From an uncultured Oscillibacter sp. (lineage in GTDB: Bacteria > Bacillota_A > Clostridia > Oscillospirales > Oscillospiraceae): a stretch of DNA of 33,097 nucleotides. This document shows positions 14,391 through 22,083 of the stretch, piece by piece. The stretch is taken from NCBI GenBank assembly GCA_951800675.1, contig CATOKC010000019.1, positions 1 through 33,097 on the forward strand, written 5' to 3'. The position numbers and the translations under genes were made by a program. Position 1 is the stretch's first letter, and each line of letters starts with the position of its first letter. The notes below the pieces were generated by a model. That model ran no database searches. It was given only the letters and a program-made list of their open reading frames with translations, and was not told where the DNA came from.

Positions 14391-15167
14391 ATGAATACCG
14401 ATATCCGTTACATCTTCCTGGACCTGGGAGGCACCTTCCGGGTCATCGACGAGGACCCCGCCTATCTCTCCGCCGCCCGGGCCAAGATTGCCGAGCTCTG
14501 CGGCGTGGAAACCGACAACCCCAACCAGTGGTTCAGCGATGTCATCGACAAGCGGTACGACAAGTACCGGGACTGGGCCCTGAAATTCATGTGTGAGGCG
14601 CCGGAGGAGGTCCTGTGGACCCGGTGGCTGGCCTATGACATGGACCGGGAGCGCATCTTGAAAAACGCCGCCGAGCTGACCTACCAGTACCGCCAGACCA
14701 AGGGCCGCCGCACGGTGGTGGAGGGCGGCGCGGACACCGTCAAGGAGCTCTGCGCCCGGGGTTATACCATGGGCATCATCAGCGATCTGGTTGGCAAGCG
14801 GGAGGTGGACGAGTGGCTGGACGCCGACGGCCTCCGGCCCTACTTCAAGACCGTTCAGCAGTCCTCCATTACCTATATCCGCAAGCCCGGCCCCGCCATC
14901 TACTACTACGCCATGGAGGAAGCGGGAGCCCAGCCGGAGAACTGCTGCTACGTGGGCGACAACCTGAACCGGGACATCGTGGGAGCCAAGGCCGTGGACT
15001 TCGGCATGACGGTGGCCGTGCAGTACGACCGGAGCAAGCCCTTGAAGCTGACGGAGGAGAACATGCCCGACGGCAAAATCTACACCTTCCCCCAGCTGCT
15101 GGACATCTTCCCCGAGGGGGGCAAGGTGGCCGTGGATAAGCTCATCGCCCCCAACGACGGACAATAA
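14391..15167 (+). CDS. HAD-superfamily protein 3 with DxGxT motif
   Basis: The 258-aa product is the third paralogue. Motif I is FLDLGGT (Asp11, Gly13). Motif II is GIISDLVGKREVDEW, the motif III Lys is in IRKPGPAIY, and motif IV is YVGDNLNRD. KELCARGYTMGIIS and the tail QLLDIFP closely match HAD protein 1, while QYRQTKGRRTVVEGG matches HAD protein 2. It is about 13 residues longer at the C-terminus than the others. AAGGAGG precedes the ATG. The permuted phosphoglycerate mutase follows 38 bp downstream in the same operon, so a linked step in sugar-phosphate metabolism is plausible. Confidence 0.85.
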   Translation: MNTDIRYIFLDLGGTFRVIDEDPAYLSAARAKIAELCGVETDNPNQWFSDVIDKRYDKYRDWALKFMCEAPEEVLWTRWLAYDMDRERILKNAAELTYQYRQTKGRRTVVEGGADTVKELCARGYTMGIISDLVGKREVDEWLDADGLRPYFKTVQQSSITYIRKPGPAIYYYAMEEAGAQPENCCYVGDNLNRDIVGAKAVDFGMTVAVQYDRSKPLKLTEENMPDGKIYTFPQLLDIFPEGGKVAVDKLIAPNDGQ

Positions 15168-15205
15168 GGATTTGATTGGCTAATTGACTATAGGAGGTTT
15201 TTCAT

Positions 15206-16774
15206 ATGGCAGACATGAAACGCGGCGGCGCTCAGCTGGCTGAGGCCGTCAAGAAAGCATACGAGCTGGGCCAGGACGACTATCATCTGGAGCCCATGGT
15301 CCTGGTGGAGGACGGCAAGCCGGTGGGCAAAATCGGAGACGGCGACGCGGCCATCTTCTGCTGCCGCCGGGGCGAGCGGGAGATCGAGCTCACCGAGATG
15401 TTCACCGAGCCCGACTTTGACAAGGTAGATCGCCGGATGCTTCGGGACCTGGACTTCGTGATCATGACCATGTACCACGACAAGTTCAAGGACCTGCCCA
15501 TCGCCTTTGCCCCCGCCAAGGTGGTGAAGCCCCTGGCCCAAGTTCTCAGCGAGGCGGGAAAGACCCAGTTCCACTGCGCCGAGAGCGAGAAGTTTGCCCA
15601 CGTGACTTTCTTCTTCAACGGCGGCGAAAACAACCCCTTCCCCGGGGAGGACGACGTGTGCGTCCCCTCTCCCAAGGGCATCGACTTCGACCAGCAGCCG
15701 GAGCTGTCCCTGCCCAAGGTGGCGGACACCGTGATGGACGCCCTGGGCAAATACGACTTCGTGGTGACCAACTTCGCCAACGGAGATGTCATCGGACACA
15801 CCCAGAACACCGAGGCGAAAATCAAGGCCTGCGGCTATGTGAGCCAGTACCTGGATAAAGTGGTCAGCGACGCCCTGGGCAAGGGCTACGTGGTGGCCAT
15901 TACCGCCGACCACGGAAACATCGAAAAGCTCTACACCGCCGCCGGGAAGCCCGACGGGGCCCACACCACCAATCTGGTGCCCTTCATCATGATTGACCCC
16001 GCCGACAAGAGCCCCATCGCCCTGCGGGACGGCTCCCTGGGCGACGTGTCTCCCACGGTGCTGAATGTCCTGGGCATCCCCCAGCCCGCCGAGATGGACG
16101 GCAAGCCCCTCTGCGAGGGCAAAACCTGGGGCGCGGGCCGGAAGATGCTCCTCATCATCTGCGACGGCTGGGGCCTGGGCACCGGAGACGACGGCGACGC
16201 CATCCATGTGGCCGACACCCCCTACTGGGACTCCCTGCTGGCCGATCAGTCCTGGTCTAAGCTCCATGCCTCCGGCGAGTTCGTGGGCCTGGGCGCGGGC
16301 AAGGCCGGCAACTCCGAGGCGGGCCACTCCAACCTGGGCGCGGGCCGCTGCGTGATGCAGGATGACGTCCGGCTGGACGCCGCCGTGAAGGACGGCAGCT
16401 TCAAGCAGAATCCCATCTTCCTCCAGGCCATTGAGCACGCCAAGAAAAATGGCACCTCTTTGCATTTGCTGGCCTACCTGACCTACAAGTCCTCTCACGG
16501 CTGCATCGACTATCCCCTGAACATCTGCGAGATGGCTCGGGACAATGGGCTGGACCGGGTGTATCTCCACATCATCTTCGACGGTCGCTCCACCGAGCCC
16601 GGTTCTGCTCCCGCCCTGCTGGCGGAGACCGATGAGAAGCTGGCCGCCATCGGCGTGGGCCGCATCGTAGACGGTGTGGGCCGGGGCGTGGTTCTGGACC
16701 GGGACAAGAACTACGACAAGGTGAAACGGGCCTATGACGCCATGGTCGAGGGCTCCGGAACCCAGTACGAATAA
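15206..16774 (+). CDS. Circularly permuted cofactor-independent phosphoglycerate mutase
   Basis: The 522-aa protein contains a full iPGM, but with the halves exchanged. Residues 1-302 match the canonical second half (LEPMVLVEDGKPVGKIGDG through GIPQPAEMDGKPL). After a linker of about 10 residues (CEGKTWGAGRK), residues 313-522 match the canonical first half, from the N-terminal strand LLIICDGWGLG to YDAMVEGSGTQYE. Metal and nucleophile residues are kept: Asp320, Ser370 (GNSEAGH), Asp194, His198, Asp235, His236 and His253. Substrate-site residues kept are His431, Arg461, Arg493, Arg499, Arg55, Arg58 and Lys129. Changed are DGRD to DGRS (Ser462) and the loops SDGGVH and NFRPDR. AGGAGG precedes the ATG. 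It should move a phosphate within a phosphoglycerate-like acid; the pocket changes leave the true substrate open. Confidence 0.9.
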   Translation: MADMKRGGAQLAEAVKKAYELGQDDYHLEPMVLVEDGKPVGKIGDGDAAIFCCRRGEREIELTEMFTEPDFDKVDRRMLRDLDFVIMTMYHDKFKDLPIAFAPAKVVKPLAQVLSEAGKTQFHCAESEKFAHVTFFFNGGENNPFPGEDDVCVPSPKGIDFDQQPELSLPKVADTVMDALGKYDFVVTNFANGDVIGHTQNTEAKIKACGYVSQYLDKVVSDALGKGYVVAITADHGNIEKLYTAAGKPDGAHTTNLVPFIMIDPADKSPIALRDGSLGDVSPTVLNVLGIPQPAEMDGKPLCEGKTWGAGRKMLLIICDGWGLGTGDDGDAIHVADTPYWDSLLADQSWSKLHASGEFVGLGAGKAGNSEAGHSNLGAGRCVMQDDVRLDAAVKDGSFKQNPIFLQAIEHAKKNGTSLHLLAYLTYKSSHGCIDYPLNICEMARDNGLDRVYLHIIFDGRSTEPGSAPALLAETDEKLAAIGVGRIVDGVGRGVVLDRDKNYDKVKRAYDAMVEGSGTQYE

Positions 16775-16785
16775 GGGTTTTTGCG

Positions 16786-16816
16786 GGAAGGCCGGGACGG
16801 ATGCGCCCGGCCTTCC
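16786..16816 (+). terminator. Hairpin after the permuted mutase gene
   Basis: GGAAGGCCGGG (16786-16796) pairs with CCCGGCCTTCC (16806-16816). No T-run follows, so termination may be partial. It separates the HAD-mutase unit from the transketolase promoter. Confidence 0.5.
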
Positions 16817-16824
16817 AGAATTAT

Positions 16825-16859
16825 GAAAATGCACGCAAATTCGAGGAAAATTGCACGCA
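16825..16859. repeat. Direct repeat upstream of the transketolase promoter
   Basis: GCACGCA occurs at 16831-16837 and 16853-16859, in each case preceded by an A-rich stretch (AAAAT, AAAATT). The 22-bp spacing is about two helical turns. The repeat lies 28-60 bp upstream of the -35 element, a usual position for an activator. No matching regulator was identified. Confidence 0.35.
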
Positions 16860-16886
16860 GAAAGTTTGTTAAAAATATAATTGTCA

Positions 16887-16916
16887 TTGACGGGAACGGC
16901 GCAGGTGGAGTAAAAT
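16887..16916 (+). promoter_or_regulatory. Promoter of the transketolase operon
   Basis: TTGACG (16887-16892) and TAAAAT (16911-16916) are 18 nt apart, about 60 nt upstream of the start codon. A second TATAAT at 16876-16881 has no well-spaced -35. Confidence 0.65.
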
Positions 16917-16975
16917 AACCCACGAGGATAAGCTCCACAGCATGACTACAACAAACAGGAAAGGAAGCGACACCC

Positions 16976-17809
16976 ATGAACGAGAAAAAGCTGAAAGTCC
17001 TAGCGGCTGAAATCCGGCTGGAGACGCTGAAGGTGATCCACAGCCGTGGGTTCGGCCACGTGGGCGGGTCCATGGACCTGGCGGACCTGATGGCGGTTTT
17101 ATACGGGGAGGTTATGAAGTACGATCCGAAGAATCCCCGCTGGGAGGACCGGGACTGGCTGGTCCTGTCCAAGGGCCACGCGGGCCCCGTGGCCTACGCC
17201 ACCTTCGGCCTGATGGGCTTCTATCCCATGGAGGACGCCTACACCCTGAATCAGCCCGGCACCAAATTCCCCAGCCACACGGACCGCAAGCTCACCCCCG
17301 GCGTGGACCTGACCACCGGCTCCCTGGGCCAGGGCGTCTCCACCGCCACCGGCGCGGCTCTTGGCAATAAAATCGACGGCCGGGACAGCTACGTCTACTG
17401 TGTCATCGGCGACGGCGAGGCCGACGAGGGCCAGGTCTGGGAGGGCTTCCACTTTGCCTATGCCCACAAATTGGATAATATTATCTACTTCATCGACAAC
17501 AACGGCTACCAGCTGGACGGCTCTACGGACGACATCCTGGCCCATGGCGACATGGCGAAAAAGGTGGCGGGCTTCGGCCTCCACACCCAGGAGATCGACG
17601 GACATGATGTGACGGCCATCTACGAGGCCATCCAGAAAGCCAAGGAAACCAAGGGCGTGCCCTCCTGCATCGTGCTAACTACCTGCAAGGGCAAGGGCGC
17701 GACCTTTGCCGAGCCCAAGCACGACCATTCCTCCCAGCCCAAGGAGGAGCAGTGGCTGGAGGCCATTGCCGCTTCCGAAAAAGAGCTGGAAGCCGCGAAG
17801 AACGCTTAA
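16976..17809 (+). CDS. Transketolase, N-terminal (thiamine-binding) subunit
   Basis: The 277-aa protein is the stand-alone TPP-binding half of a split transketolase. The TPP/Mg2+ motif GDGEADEGQVWEGFHFA lies near residue 142 and ends further on in FIDNNGYQ. LSKGHAGPVAYATF (near residue 62) and TTGSLGQGVSTATGAALG (near residue 107) are typical. Split transketolases move a two-carbon ketol unit between sugar phosphates or related ketoses. GGAAAGGAAG lies upstream of the ATG at 16976. The C-terminal subunit starts 15 bp downstream, so the two form a heteromeric enzyme. The locus suggests a dedicated catabolic role, but the general pentose phosphate transketolase cannot be excluded. Confidence 0.93.
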   Translation: MNEKKLKVLAAEIRLETLKVIHSRGFGHVGGSMDLADLMAVLYGEVMKYDPKNPRWEDRDWLVLSKGHAGPVAYATFGLMGFYPMEDAYTLNQPGTKFPSHTDRKLTPGVDLTTGSLGQGVSTATGAALGNKIDGRDSYVYCVIGDGEADEGQVWEGFHFAYAHKLDNIIYFIDNNGYQLDGSTDDILAHGDMAKKVAGFGLHTQEIDGHDVTAIYEAIQKAKETKGVPSCIVLTTCKGKGATFAEPKHDHSSQPKEEQWLEAIAASEKELEAAKNA

Positions 17810-17824
17810 AGGAGGGTGAGAGAA

Positions 17825-18796
17825 ATGAATGTGAAACTGATTGGCAAGCATGAAAAGGACTCCCGTGCCTGCCGGGACGGCCTGGCTCTGACCCTGAACG
17901 AGCTGATGGCCGAGGACAAGAGCATTGTCTACGTAGACTGCGACCTGATGGGCTGCATCAATACGAAGCAGCTGGTCAAGAACTATCCCGACCGGGCCTT
18001 TGAGGCGGGCATCGCCGAGGGCAACGCCGCCGGTGTGGCCGCGGGCCTGGCCGCCACGGGGAAGAAGGTTTTCTTCCATTCGTTTGGCACCTTCTCCTCC
18101 CGCCGGTGCTATGACCAGATTTACATGAGCGCCGCCTACGCGGGCTTAAGCGTCCGGGTGTTGGGCTCCGACGCGGGCGTGACGGCGGCCTTCAACGGCG
18201 GCACCCACATGCCCCTGGAGGATGCGGCCATGTACCTGAGCATCCCCACCGCCACGGTGATCGACCCCGCCGACTACGACCAGCTGGCCAGCGTCACCAA
18301 GGGATTGGTGAATGTCGAGGGCGTGAGCTTCACCCGCTTCGTCCGCAAGGACGTGATTCGGGTCTATGACGAGGGCTCTGAGTTTGAAATCGGCAAGGGC
18401 GTGGTGCTCCACGAAAGCGCCGGCGACAAAGCGACGATCATCACCTCCGGCATCATGGTGGACGAGAGCCTGAAAGCCTACGAGGCCCTCCAGGCCGAGG
18501 GGATCAGCGTCCGGGTGATCGACATGTTCACCTGGAAGCCCCTGGACGAGGAGCTGGTCATCAAGGCCGCCAAGGAGACCGGGGCCATTATCACCGCCGA
18601 GAACCACAACACCTGCTGCGGCCTGGGGTCCGTGGTCGCCAACTGCCTGGCGAAGAACTGCCCCACCGTGCAGGAGTTCGTGGGCGTGCAGGACGAGTTC
18701 GGCCAGGTGGGCCCCCAGAGCTTCCTGATGGACACCTACGGCCTCCGCGCGGCCAACATCGTCGAGGCCGTGAAAAAGGCGATTGCCCGGAAGTAA
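17825..18796 (+). CDS. Transketolase, C-terminal (pyrimidine-binding) subunit
   Basis: The 323-aa partner subunit carries the pyrimidine-binding domain with the catalytic Glu in EAGIAEGNAAGVAAGLA near residue 64. The substrate-contact segment is NGGTHMPLEDAAMY near residue 136, followed by the transketolase C-terminal domain (ATIITSGIMVDESLKA onward). I start at the ATG at 17825, 8 nt after GGAGGG; an in-frame GTG at 17816 lies inside that ribosome binding site. The DGPTHQP-type motif of one-piece transketolases reads GGTHMP here, as in other split enzymes. The next gene is separated by a repeat element. Confidence 0.93.
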   Translation: MNVKLIGKHEKDSRACRDGLALTLNELMAEDKSIVYVDCDLMGCINTKQLVKNYPDRAFEAGIAEGNAAGVAAGLAATGKKVFFHSFGTFSSRRCYDQIYMSAAYAGLSVRVLGSDAGVTAAFNGGTHMPLEDAAMYLSIPTATVIDPADYDQLASVTKGLVNVEGVSFTRFVRKDVIRVYDEGSEFEIGKGVVLHESAGDKATIITSGIMVDESLKAYEALQAEGISVRVIDMFTWKPLDEELVIKAAKETGAIITAENHNTCCGLGSVVANCLAKNCPTVQEFVGVQDEFGQVGPQSFLMDTYGLRAANIVEAVKKAIARK

Positions 18797-18832
18797 TTTT
18801 AGGCAACCCTACAAAATTGGCGGGTATCGAAA

Positions 18833-18916
18833 GACGGGCCGCCGAAGGCGGCGGCCCCTACGGTACGCCTATCGTACAACGCAGCCTGTAGGGACGGGTC
18901 CCCTGGCCCGCCCGTC
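18833..18916. repeat. 84-bp palindromic repeat, REPIN- or MITE-like
   Basis: GACGGGCCGCC ... GGCCCCTAC (18833-18861) and GTAGGGACGGG ... CCGCCCGTC (18888-18916) are imperfect inverted copies of about 29 bp flanking a 26-bp centre that itself contains GTAC/GTAC. It fills the gap between the transketolase and Fe-ADH genes. GC-rich arms around CCCTAC/GTAGGG are familiar to me as dispersed repeats in this bacterial group; copy number here is one, so dispersal is inferred. Confidence 0.55.
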
Positions 18917-18961
18917 CTCCGCAAATGCCGTTCTAAAAATTAAAAAGGAGACTGATTCATT

Positions 18962-20149
18962 ATGGCTCAGAAAATGGACGCTTTTTCCGCCGCTCTGATG
19001 GCCGACAAGCGTGAAATCATCTTTGCTCCCACCGTGTACAAGTTCGACACCTTCGCCGCCATGGCGGAGGAATTCAAGCTGAACGAGCGGGACGTGGTGC
19101 TGACCAACGAGTTCATCTACACACCCTTCATGAAGGACCTGAACCTCAAGTGCCAGTATGTGTTCCAGGAGAAGTTCGGCGCCGGCGAGCCCAGCGAGGC
19201 CATGATCCAGACCATGTACGACGCCATCCCCTATGAGAGCTACGACCGGGTCATCGCCGTGGGCGGCGGCGCCATCATGGACCTTTGCAAGCTGCTGGGC
19301 TGCAAGCGCCCCGACACCGTGCACAACCTGTATTTCAAGCGCTTCCCCGTCCAGCATGAAAAGGACGTCATTGCTATCCCCACCACCTGCGGCACCGGCT
19401 CCGAGTGCACCAATATCTCCGTGGCCATTGTCAAGGACGAAAAAGACGGGGTCCTCACCGGCGGCGAAACCAAGCTGGGTCTGGTGTCCGACGACATCAT
19501 CCCCAACAAGGTCTGCCTGATTCCCGACCTCATCAAGACCCTTCCTTACAAGCCCTTCGCCTGCTCCGCCATTGACGCCCTGGTCCACGCCACCGAGTCC
19601 TTCCTCAGCCCCCACCGCAAGACACAGACCTCCGAGCTCTTCAGCGAGAAGGCCATGGACATGATTCTCAAGGGCTTCAAGCTCATCGACGAGAAGGGCC
19701 AGGACGCCCGGTTCGAGTACCTGGACGAGTTCGTCACCGCCAGCTTCTATGCCGGCATCGCCTTCTTGAAGGCGGGCTGCGGCCCTGTCCACGGCATGAG
19801 CTTCCCCCTGGGCGGCACCTATCACGTGGCCCACGGTGAGAGCAACTATATGCTCTTCGGGGCGATCATGGACTACTATGATGAGAAGAACCCCGACGGC
19901 GAAATCATGCGCTTCAAGGAGCTGGTGGCCCGGATTCTGGGCTGCGAGGCCAAGAACGCCATCCCCGAGATGAACGCCCTGCTCCAGCGCATCCTGCCCC
20001 TGCGGCCCCTCCGCGACTGCGGCTTCACCGAGGAGGACTTCAAGAAGTTCCCCCAGAGCGTGGAGGCCAACCAGCAGCGCCTCATGACCAACGCCTACTA
20101 TCCCTTCGACCTGGAGAGCGAGGAAGCCATTTACCGCAAGTGCTTCTAA
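18962..20149 (+). CDS. Iron-containing alcohol dehydrogenase, 4-hydroxybutyrate dehydrogenase-like
   Basis: The 395-aa protein is a group III Fe-ADH. It has the NAD(P) loop VIAVGGGAIMDLCK near residue 97, PTTCGTGSECTNISVA near residue 140, and metal ligands in SAIDALVHATESF (Asp, His), GPVHGMSFPLGG (His) and YHVAHGE (His). The N-terminus (FAPTVYKFDTF, VVLTNEFIYTPF) resembles clostridial 4-hydroxybutyrate dehydrogenase, which interconverts succinate semialdehyde and 4-hydroxybutyrate. Beside a transketolase it may reduce the aldehyde left after ketol transfer; that is inference. AAAAAGGAG is upstream. Because of the repeat-filled 165-bp gap it may or may not share the transketolase transcript. 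Confidence 0.9.
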   Translation: MAQKMDAFSAALMADKREIIFAPTVYKFDTFAAMAEEFKLNERDVVLTNEFIYTPFMKDLNLKCQYVFQEKFGAGEPSEAMIQTMYDAIPYESYDRVIAVGGGAIMDLCKLLGCKRPDTVHNLYFKRFPVQHEKDVIAIPTTCGTGSECTNISVAIVKDEKDGVLTGGETKLGLVSDDIIPNKVCLIPDLIKTLPYKPFACSAIDALVHATESFLSPHRKTQTSELFSEKAMDMILKGFKLIDEKGQDARFEYLDEFVTASFYAGIAFLKAGCGPVHGMSFPLGGTYHVAHGESNYMLFGAIMDYYDEKNPDGEIMRFKELVARILGCEAKNAIPEMNALLQRILPLRPLRDCGFTEEDFKKFPQSVEANQQRLMTNAYYPFDLESEEAIYRKCF

Positions 20150-20168
20150 GCGATTCTATGGGAATGAA

Positions 20169-20204
20169 AAACCGCCCGGCATGTGAAAGCATGCCGGGCG
20201 GTTT
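20169..20204. terminator. Bidirectional terminator between Fe-ADH and the kinase gene
   Basis: AAACCGCCCGGCATG (20169-20183) pairs perfectly with 20190-20204 around TGAAAG. CTTGTTCT follows on the plus strand, and the minus strand ends in a T5 run, so both convergent genes can use it. Confidence 0.88.
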
Positions 20205-20248
20205 CTTGTTCTCGCTGATTCAGCAGCACCAGGTAACGGGTGCCTTTG

Positions 20249-21919
20249 TCAGGCGTGATAGCAGCCTCCGCCAATGAATTCCCGCATCAGGGAGGTCTTG
20301 GGAATGTTGTCTGCCGGAATAGGCAGGAAATAGTTCAGGAATTTCAGCAGCCGCTTGGCCTCGATATACTCCTCACTATCCCTGGGAACGCCGAACAGCA
20401 ACGGCTGCACATAGGGCTTCAACAGGGCTGTCTCGTAAATCAGGGCGGAGTTGAAAATCATGTCCGCGCTGTCCTGGAAGGGGAAGATGTTGTTTTCCTC
20501 CCCCCGCCGGACGGAGGGCCACATCTTGATGGTGGCCTGGGCGCTGTAGCCCCGGGTTCGGGCGTCCCGCTCAATGCGCCGCAGGAGCCGGGCGTCGGTG
20601 GTGGGGATGCGGTTGTGGTCGTCGATGTTCAAGGTGGTCAGGCAGCTGATATAGATTTTATATTTGCTCTCCTTGGGCAGGGAACGGGTAAACTCGTCGT
20701 TGAGGCAGTGAATACCCTCGATGACCAACACGTCCCCCTCCCGCAGGGTCAGGAAATTACCGTTGTACTCCCGGGCGCCCTTCTTGAAGTTGTAGGTGGG
20801 AAGCTCCACGGTATCGCCCTTTAAAAGGCGCATGCAGTCCTCGTTGAACTGCTCCACGTCCATGGCCCCAAGGCCCTCGAAATCGTAGTTGCCGTTTTCA
20901 TCACGGGGGGTTTTGTCCCGGTTGACAAAGTAGTTGTCGGTGGCGATGGGGTAGGGCCGCAGGCCGCAGGCCCGGAGCTGGGTGGACAGCCGGTGGGAGA
21001 AGGTAGTCTTGCCGGAGGAGGAGGGTCCGGCGATCATAACAAAGCGGACTTCCTTCCGGGAGGCGATTTCCGCGGCGATGTCGCCGATTTTCTTCTCCAT
21101 CATGGCCTCGTGGGCCAGAATCAGCGGCGTGGCCTCTCCTTGGGAAATGGTGGTGTTCAGTTCCGCCACATTGGAAGCGTTCAGGGCCTCGGAGCGGAGG
21201 GTAGACTGATAGAGCTCCCGAAAGACCTTGTGGGAGGGCTTGAAGTCCCCCAAACGGTTGGGGTCCTTCTGGGTGGGCAGGCGGAGGACAAAGCCGTTTT
21301 CAAAGAGCTCCAACCCAAAGCACCGGATATAGCCGGTGTCCGGGGTCATGTAGCCGTAAAAATAGTCCACAAAGCCGTCCAGGGAGTAGACATTAACATG
21401 GGAGTTGATCCGGAAGCTGAGGAGCTGGGCCTTGTGGACCAGCCGGGCCTCCCGGAAGAGGTCGATGGCATCGTCCGTGTTGAGGGTTTTCTTCTCAATG
21501 GGCAGGGCCAGGCCGGACAGCTCCCGCATCCGCGCCTCCACCTTTTCCAGCAGGGCCTGATTCAGGGTGAATGAGCCCTGAGCCAGGATGAACAGGGCGC
21601 TGCTGAGGGAGTATTCCACGGAAATGCGCTCCACGTTTTCCCGGCCCGCCACATCGTAAAAGGCTTTCAGCATCAGAAAGACCGCGCTGCGCTCATAGGT
21701 CTGAATTCCGGGCTTGTCCTGGGCGGTAACCATTCTCAGCGAGCAGTCCCGGTCCAGAACCTTGTGGAGCTCGCAGAGCTTTCCGTCCCGGTTAACCAGC
21801 AGAATGTCGCAGGGAAACCGATCCTGGAAATCCGCCGCGATGGCGCGGTAGGGCGTTCCGTGGGGGTAGGCGTACTCCGTGCCGTCCACGGTGACCGTAA
21901 GCATTTTCTTTTCTTCCAT
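20249..21919 (-). CDS. TGS-domain uridine kinase/phosphoribulokinase-like protein
   Basis: The 556-aa protein begins with a TGS domain (residues 5-65) and a region like the second additional domain of threonyl-tRNA synthetase (about 80-240). It then carries a P-loop kinase of the uridine kinase family with Walker A AGPSSSGKTTFSHR near residue 295 and IEGIHCLNDEF near residue 412. TDNYFVNRDKTPRDENGNYDF-like sequence (near residue 330) fits nucleoside phosphorylation. Such fusions are common in clostridia and are called nucleoside kinase; the reason for the tRNA-synthetase-like part is unknown. AAAGGAGG lies 7 nt before the ATG at 21919. It has its own promoter. Confidence 0.88.
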   Translation of the reverse strand: MEEKKMLTVTVDGTEYAYPHGTPYRAIAADFQDRFPCDILLVNRDGKLCELHKVLDRDCSLRMVTAQDKPGIQTYERSAVFLMLKAFYDVAGRENVERISVEYSLSSALFILAQGSFTLNQALLEKVEARMRELSGLALPIEKKTLNTDDAIDLFREARLVHKAQLLSFRINSHVNVYSLDGFVDYFYGYMTPDTGYIRCFGLELFENGFVLRLPTQKDPNRLGDFKPSHKVFRELYQSTLRSEALNASNVAELNTTISQGEATPLILAHEAMMEKKIGDIAAEIASRKEVRFVMIAGPSSSGKTTFSHRLSTQLRACGLRPYPIATDNYFVNRDKTPRDENGNYDFEGLGAMDVEQFNEDCMRLLKGDTVELPTYNFKKGAREYNGNFLTLREGDVLVIEGIHCLNDEFTRSLPKESKYKIYISCLTTLNIDDHNRIPTTDARLLRRIERDARTRGYSAQATIKMWPSVRRGEENNIFPFQDSADMIFNSALIYETALLKPYVQPLLFGVPRDSEEYIEAKRLLKFLNYFLPIPADNIPKTSLMREFIGGGCYHA

Positions 21920-21990
21920 AAGATAGCCTCCTTTATGTGTCGTTACCCGCTGGAAAAGCGGGCCGCCAGGTTTCCGAATTCTCTTTTCTT

Positions 21991-22019
21991 ATCATACGAC
22001 ATTTTCCTGAAAAATACAA
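21991..22019 (-). promoter_or_regulatory. Promoter of the TGS-kinase gene
   Basis: On the minus strand TTGTAT (22019-22014), a 17-nt spacer and TATGAT (21996-21991) lie about 70 nt upstream of the start codon. Confidence 0.7.
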
Positions 22020-22083
22020 GGAGGATTCCAAGGAGGAGACGGACTGCTAAATGTACGGTTCATGCTCCATTAAGAACCTGTAT

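Noticed and set aside
15206..16774. Permuted mutase as a gene fusion or frameshift artefact
   Set aside because: There is one open frame, each iPGM segment occurs once, the junction lacks stop or start signals, and the ends coincide with a single cut point in the canonical protein.
12695..16834. Long minus-strand frames opposite the HAD genes and the mutase
   Set aside because: They are antisense shadows caused by strong third-position GC; the plus-strand genes carry full family motifs.
9795..20149. Locus as a sulfoquinovose (sulfo-transketolase) or apiose cluster
   Set aside because: Split transketolase and a reductase are shared, but no isomerase, glycosidase, transporter or other diagnostic gene is present, so the name would be unsupported.
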